From Agelaius tricolor (lineage: Eukaryota > Chordata > Aves > Passeriformes > Icteridae): a stretch of DNA of 64,000 bases. The position numbers were made by a program, and so were the translations under genes. Of the stretch, positions 62,264 through 64,000 are shown in pieces. The stretch is from assembly GCA_023055355.1 (NCBI GenBank), contig JALJCS010000028.1:7006418-7070417 (forward strand), in the 5' to 3' direction. The notes beneath the pieces are model-generated. The model was not told where the DNA came from and did no database searches. It was given only the letters and a program-made list of their open reading frames with translations. Positions within the stretch are counted from its first letter, which is position 1, and the number at the start of each line of letters is the position of its first letter.

Positions 62264-64000
62264 GCTCCTCACACCCAACACCTCTTTCCCTCCTCCTGAG
62301 GTTTCCAGCTGCAGAAGGAGCAGTGGGCACCTGAGGGCCTGGGATCACTGAGCACACACAGCCTGGGACACTCCTGGCCACTGGGACTGTCCTGGGACCC
62401 TCCTGCACTGTCCCAAACACCCTGGTCCTGCTCTGGTCTCGGCTCACCAACACACACCAGGCCTCTGCTGGTGCTAAACAGAGCAGGAACAAAGCATGAA
62501 GCTACAGCAGCCCATGGTTGCAGAGTTCTGATGCAGATGTGAGTGGTGAGAGAGGGGCAGGTGATTCCACATCCATCCATGGCAGTTCCCACCCTTACAC
62601 CAGAGACAAGGACACACAAACCACATCAGCAGGGACCTGAACATGCCCCAGCCAGCCTCACCCACCCAGGTACTCCACAGGAATATCAGTGAAATAAAAT
62701 AGATGGAGTGTATGTGAAATAAAAACTCACTAGGCCTGATAGCAGCACAAAAATCTCGTTTGTACCAAGACTGAGTGACCTGCAGCACTTCAGGCCCTGA
62801 CACAGCCACAGCCTGGGCTTCTGCAGGGCTGCAGAAAAGCACCTTGGCCAGGCAGAACATGAAATAAAAGCAACCATTTAACAGAATCATGACAACCGCA
62901 TGAGGCTGCTACTGATACTACTATAATGGTGTCACCTAGCTGCAAAAAAAACAACCAATAAATGGCTTTTCACTCCAAAATTCCTGAGGTTTTTCTGTAT
63001 GTGTTGTTCTGCTCTGAGACAATAACCATAGACCTGCTTTGTCCCCCCCAGTTTTGAAAAGAACTGCAGAAAGAGGGGGATACATGCACACAGAGGTTAA
63101 AGGCACTGGACAATGCTCAGAATTGGAAAATGTTACCAAAAAAATAAAATAAATAAATAAATATAATCACAGTTTTGATAGTTCTGTGGGAAAAAAAAAA
63201 ACCTTAGCAAATTTGCAACAAAACTGTTAAGTAATTAAGGCAAGACACTTCACACATGAACTTAAACTGCTAATTAAATCCCCCCTGCTTAATTGACTAG
63301 ATTTGCATATCATTCAGTGAGGAATGGGAATGGCTTGGGCATTACACAAGCACTTCCTTGTACAGGAAGGCAGCTCAGTAACATAAACTAAGTTATAAGA
63401 CAAAAACAATGCCAGTTTCTGAATGAAATAGAAATTTTCAGGAGAGATTTTCAACATGGTATTGTGAGGAACACGAGAACAGAACTCACTGCAAGCAGTT
63501 ACTGCTCCAGCAGTAAATATTCAGAATTACAGCAAATGTTTCAGATCTGTTCCATTTCCCTGCTGTTTAACCCATGATCACTGTCTGCTCATCCATACAA
63601 AAAATGAGTTTACCTGCAAGAGAATCCATTTCTACTTGGAAAACCCCAATACCTTCATTTCAATGACCACGGGAGAAAAAAATATCAATGTCTGTCCCTC
63701 TCCACCACTGAACTCAGTGTGAATTTAAGGAAGGTTTGAGCAAACTTCCAGACTGCAGCAACAAGGAAACACTTGGACTCTTTATGATCAATCACAGCCA
63801 AGGAAAATGTGTAATTATCTGTCATTCCCATCATTCCCAAACAACCCAAAGTGTGCAGAATCCCTGCTCCAAGGAGGTCAGATGATATTTTTTACATTGG
63901 GTAAAGACTCAGAGTCAGGAACACAACTTCCTCACATGGTAAGAAACAGTTCTGGGAGTTCCTTTCAATAATCTGCCCTTCAATGAGGGCTCTTACACCT
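62264..64000. other. Gene-free unique sequence
   Basis: No gene is recognised in the last 1.7 kb. The sequence grades from GC-rich next to the LTR to AT-rich, with a short AAAT microsatellite at 63.14 kb. Confidence 0.5.
63138..63164. repeat. (AAAT)n microsatellite
   Basis: A short AAAT run is preceded by an A-rich tract. Confidence 0.88.

Overview
The window looks like vertebrate, most likely bird (probably songbird), non-coding nuclear DNA. I found no prokaryotic operons, no open reading frame I recognise as a protein, and no tRNA, rRNA or CRISPR array. Open frames are short, lack family motifs, and the longest lie inside tandem repeats that simply contain no stop codon. The bird assignment rests on short 5'-truncated CR1 LINE 3' ends, decayed MIR-type SINEs, sparse transposons, no primate or rodent repeats, and one solo LTR that I recognise from memory as a songbird ERVL-type family. 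No database search was possible, so organism and locus are inferences.

Layout. 1-14 kb is unique intergenic or intronic sequence with two MIR relics, a 26-bp tandem repeat, a CR1 split by a short inserted sequence, and an (AAAATAT)n microsatellite. 14-15.5 kb holds a 0.2-kb tandem duplication followed by an 0.8-kb minisatellite of about 38 units. 16.1 kb carries a near-perfect 30-bp-stem hairpin, followed by a candidate conserved non-coding block. 17-29 kb is mostly unique, with a CR1 3' end, a facing pair of GATA motifs in a small CpG-rich patch, and a RUNX-type motif cluster. 29.5-30.3 kb is the only strong CpG island and the best promoter candidate, with a GC-rich minisatellite embedded in it. 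33.5-34.1 kb holds a minisatellite with a three-unit higher-order pattern. 39.3-39.8 kb and 43.6-43.9 kb hold two more minisatellites. 44-61 kb is unique DNA with a threefold GATAA repeat, a weaker CpG-rich patch near 49 kb, a well-preserved MIR at 55.7-55.9 kb and a second constraint candidate at 56.3-56.6 kb. 61.4-62.3 kb is the solo LTR, and the rest is unique AT-richer DNA.

No genes here work together. The plausible functional content is regulatory: one CpG island, several motif clusters and a few candidate constrained blocks, set in repeat-poor DNA with many minisatellites. I found no convincing novel gene system. The most interesting items are the hairpin, the roughly 85-bp sequence present twice (once inside a CR1), and the higher-order minisatellite.
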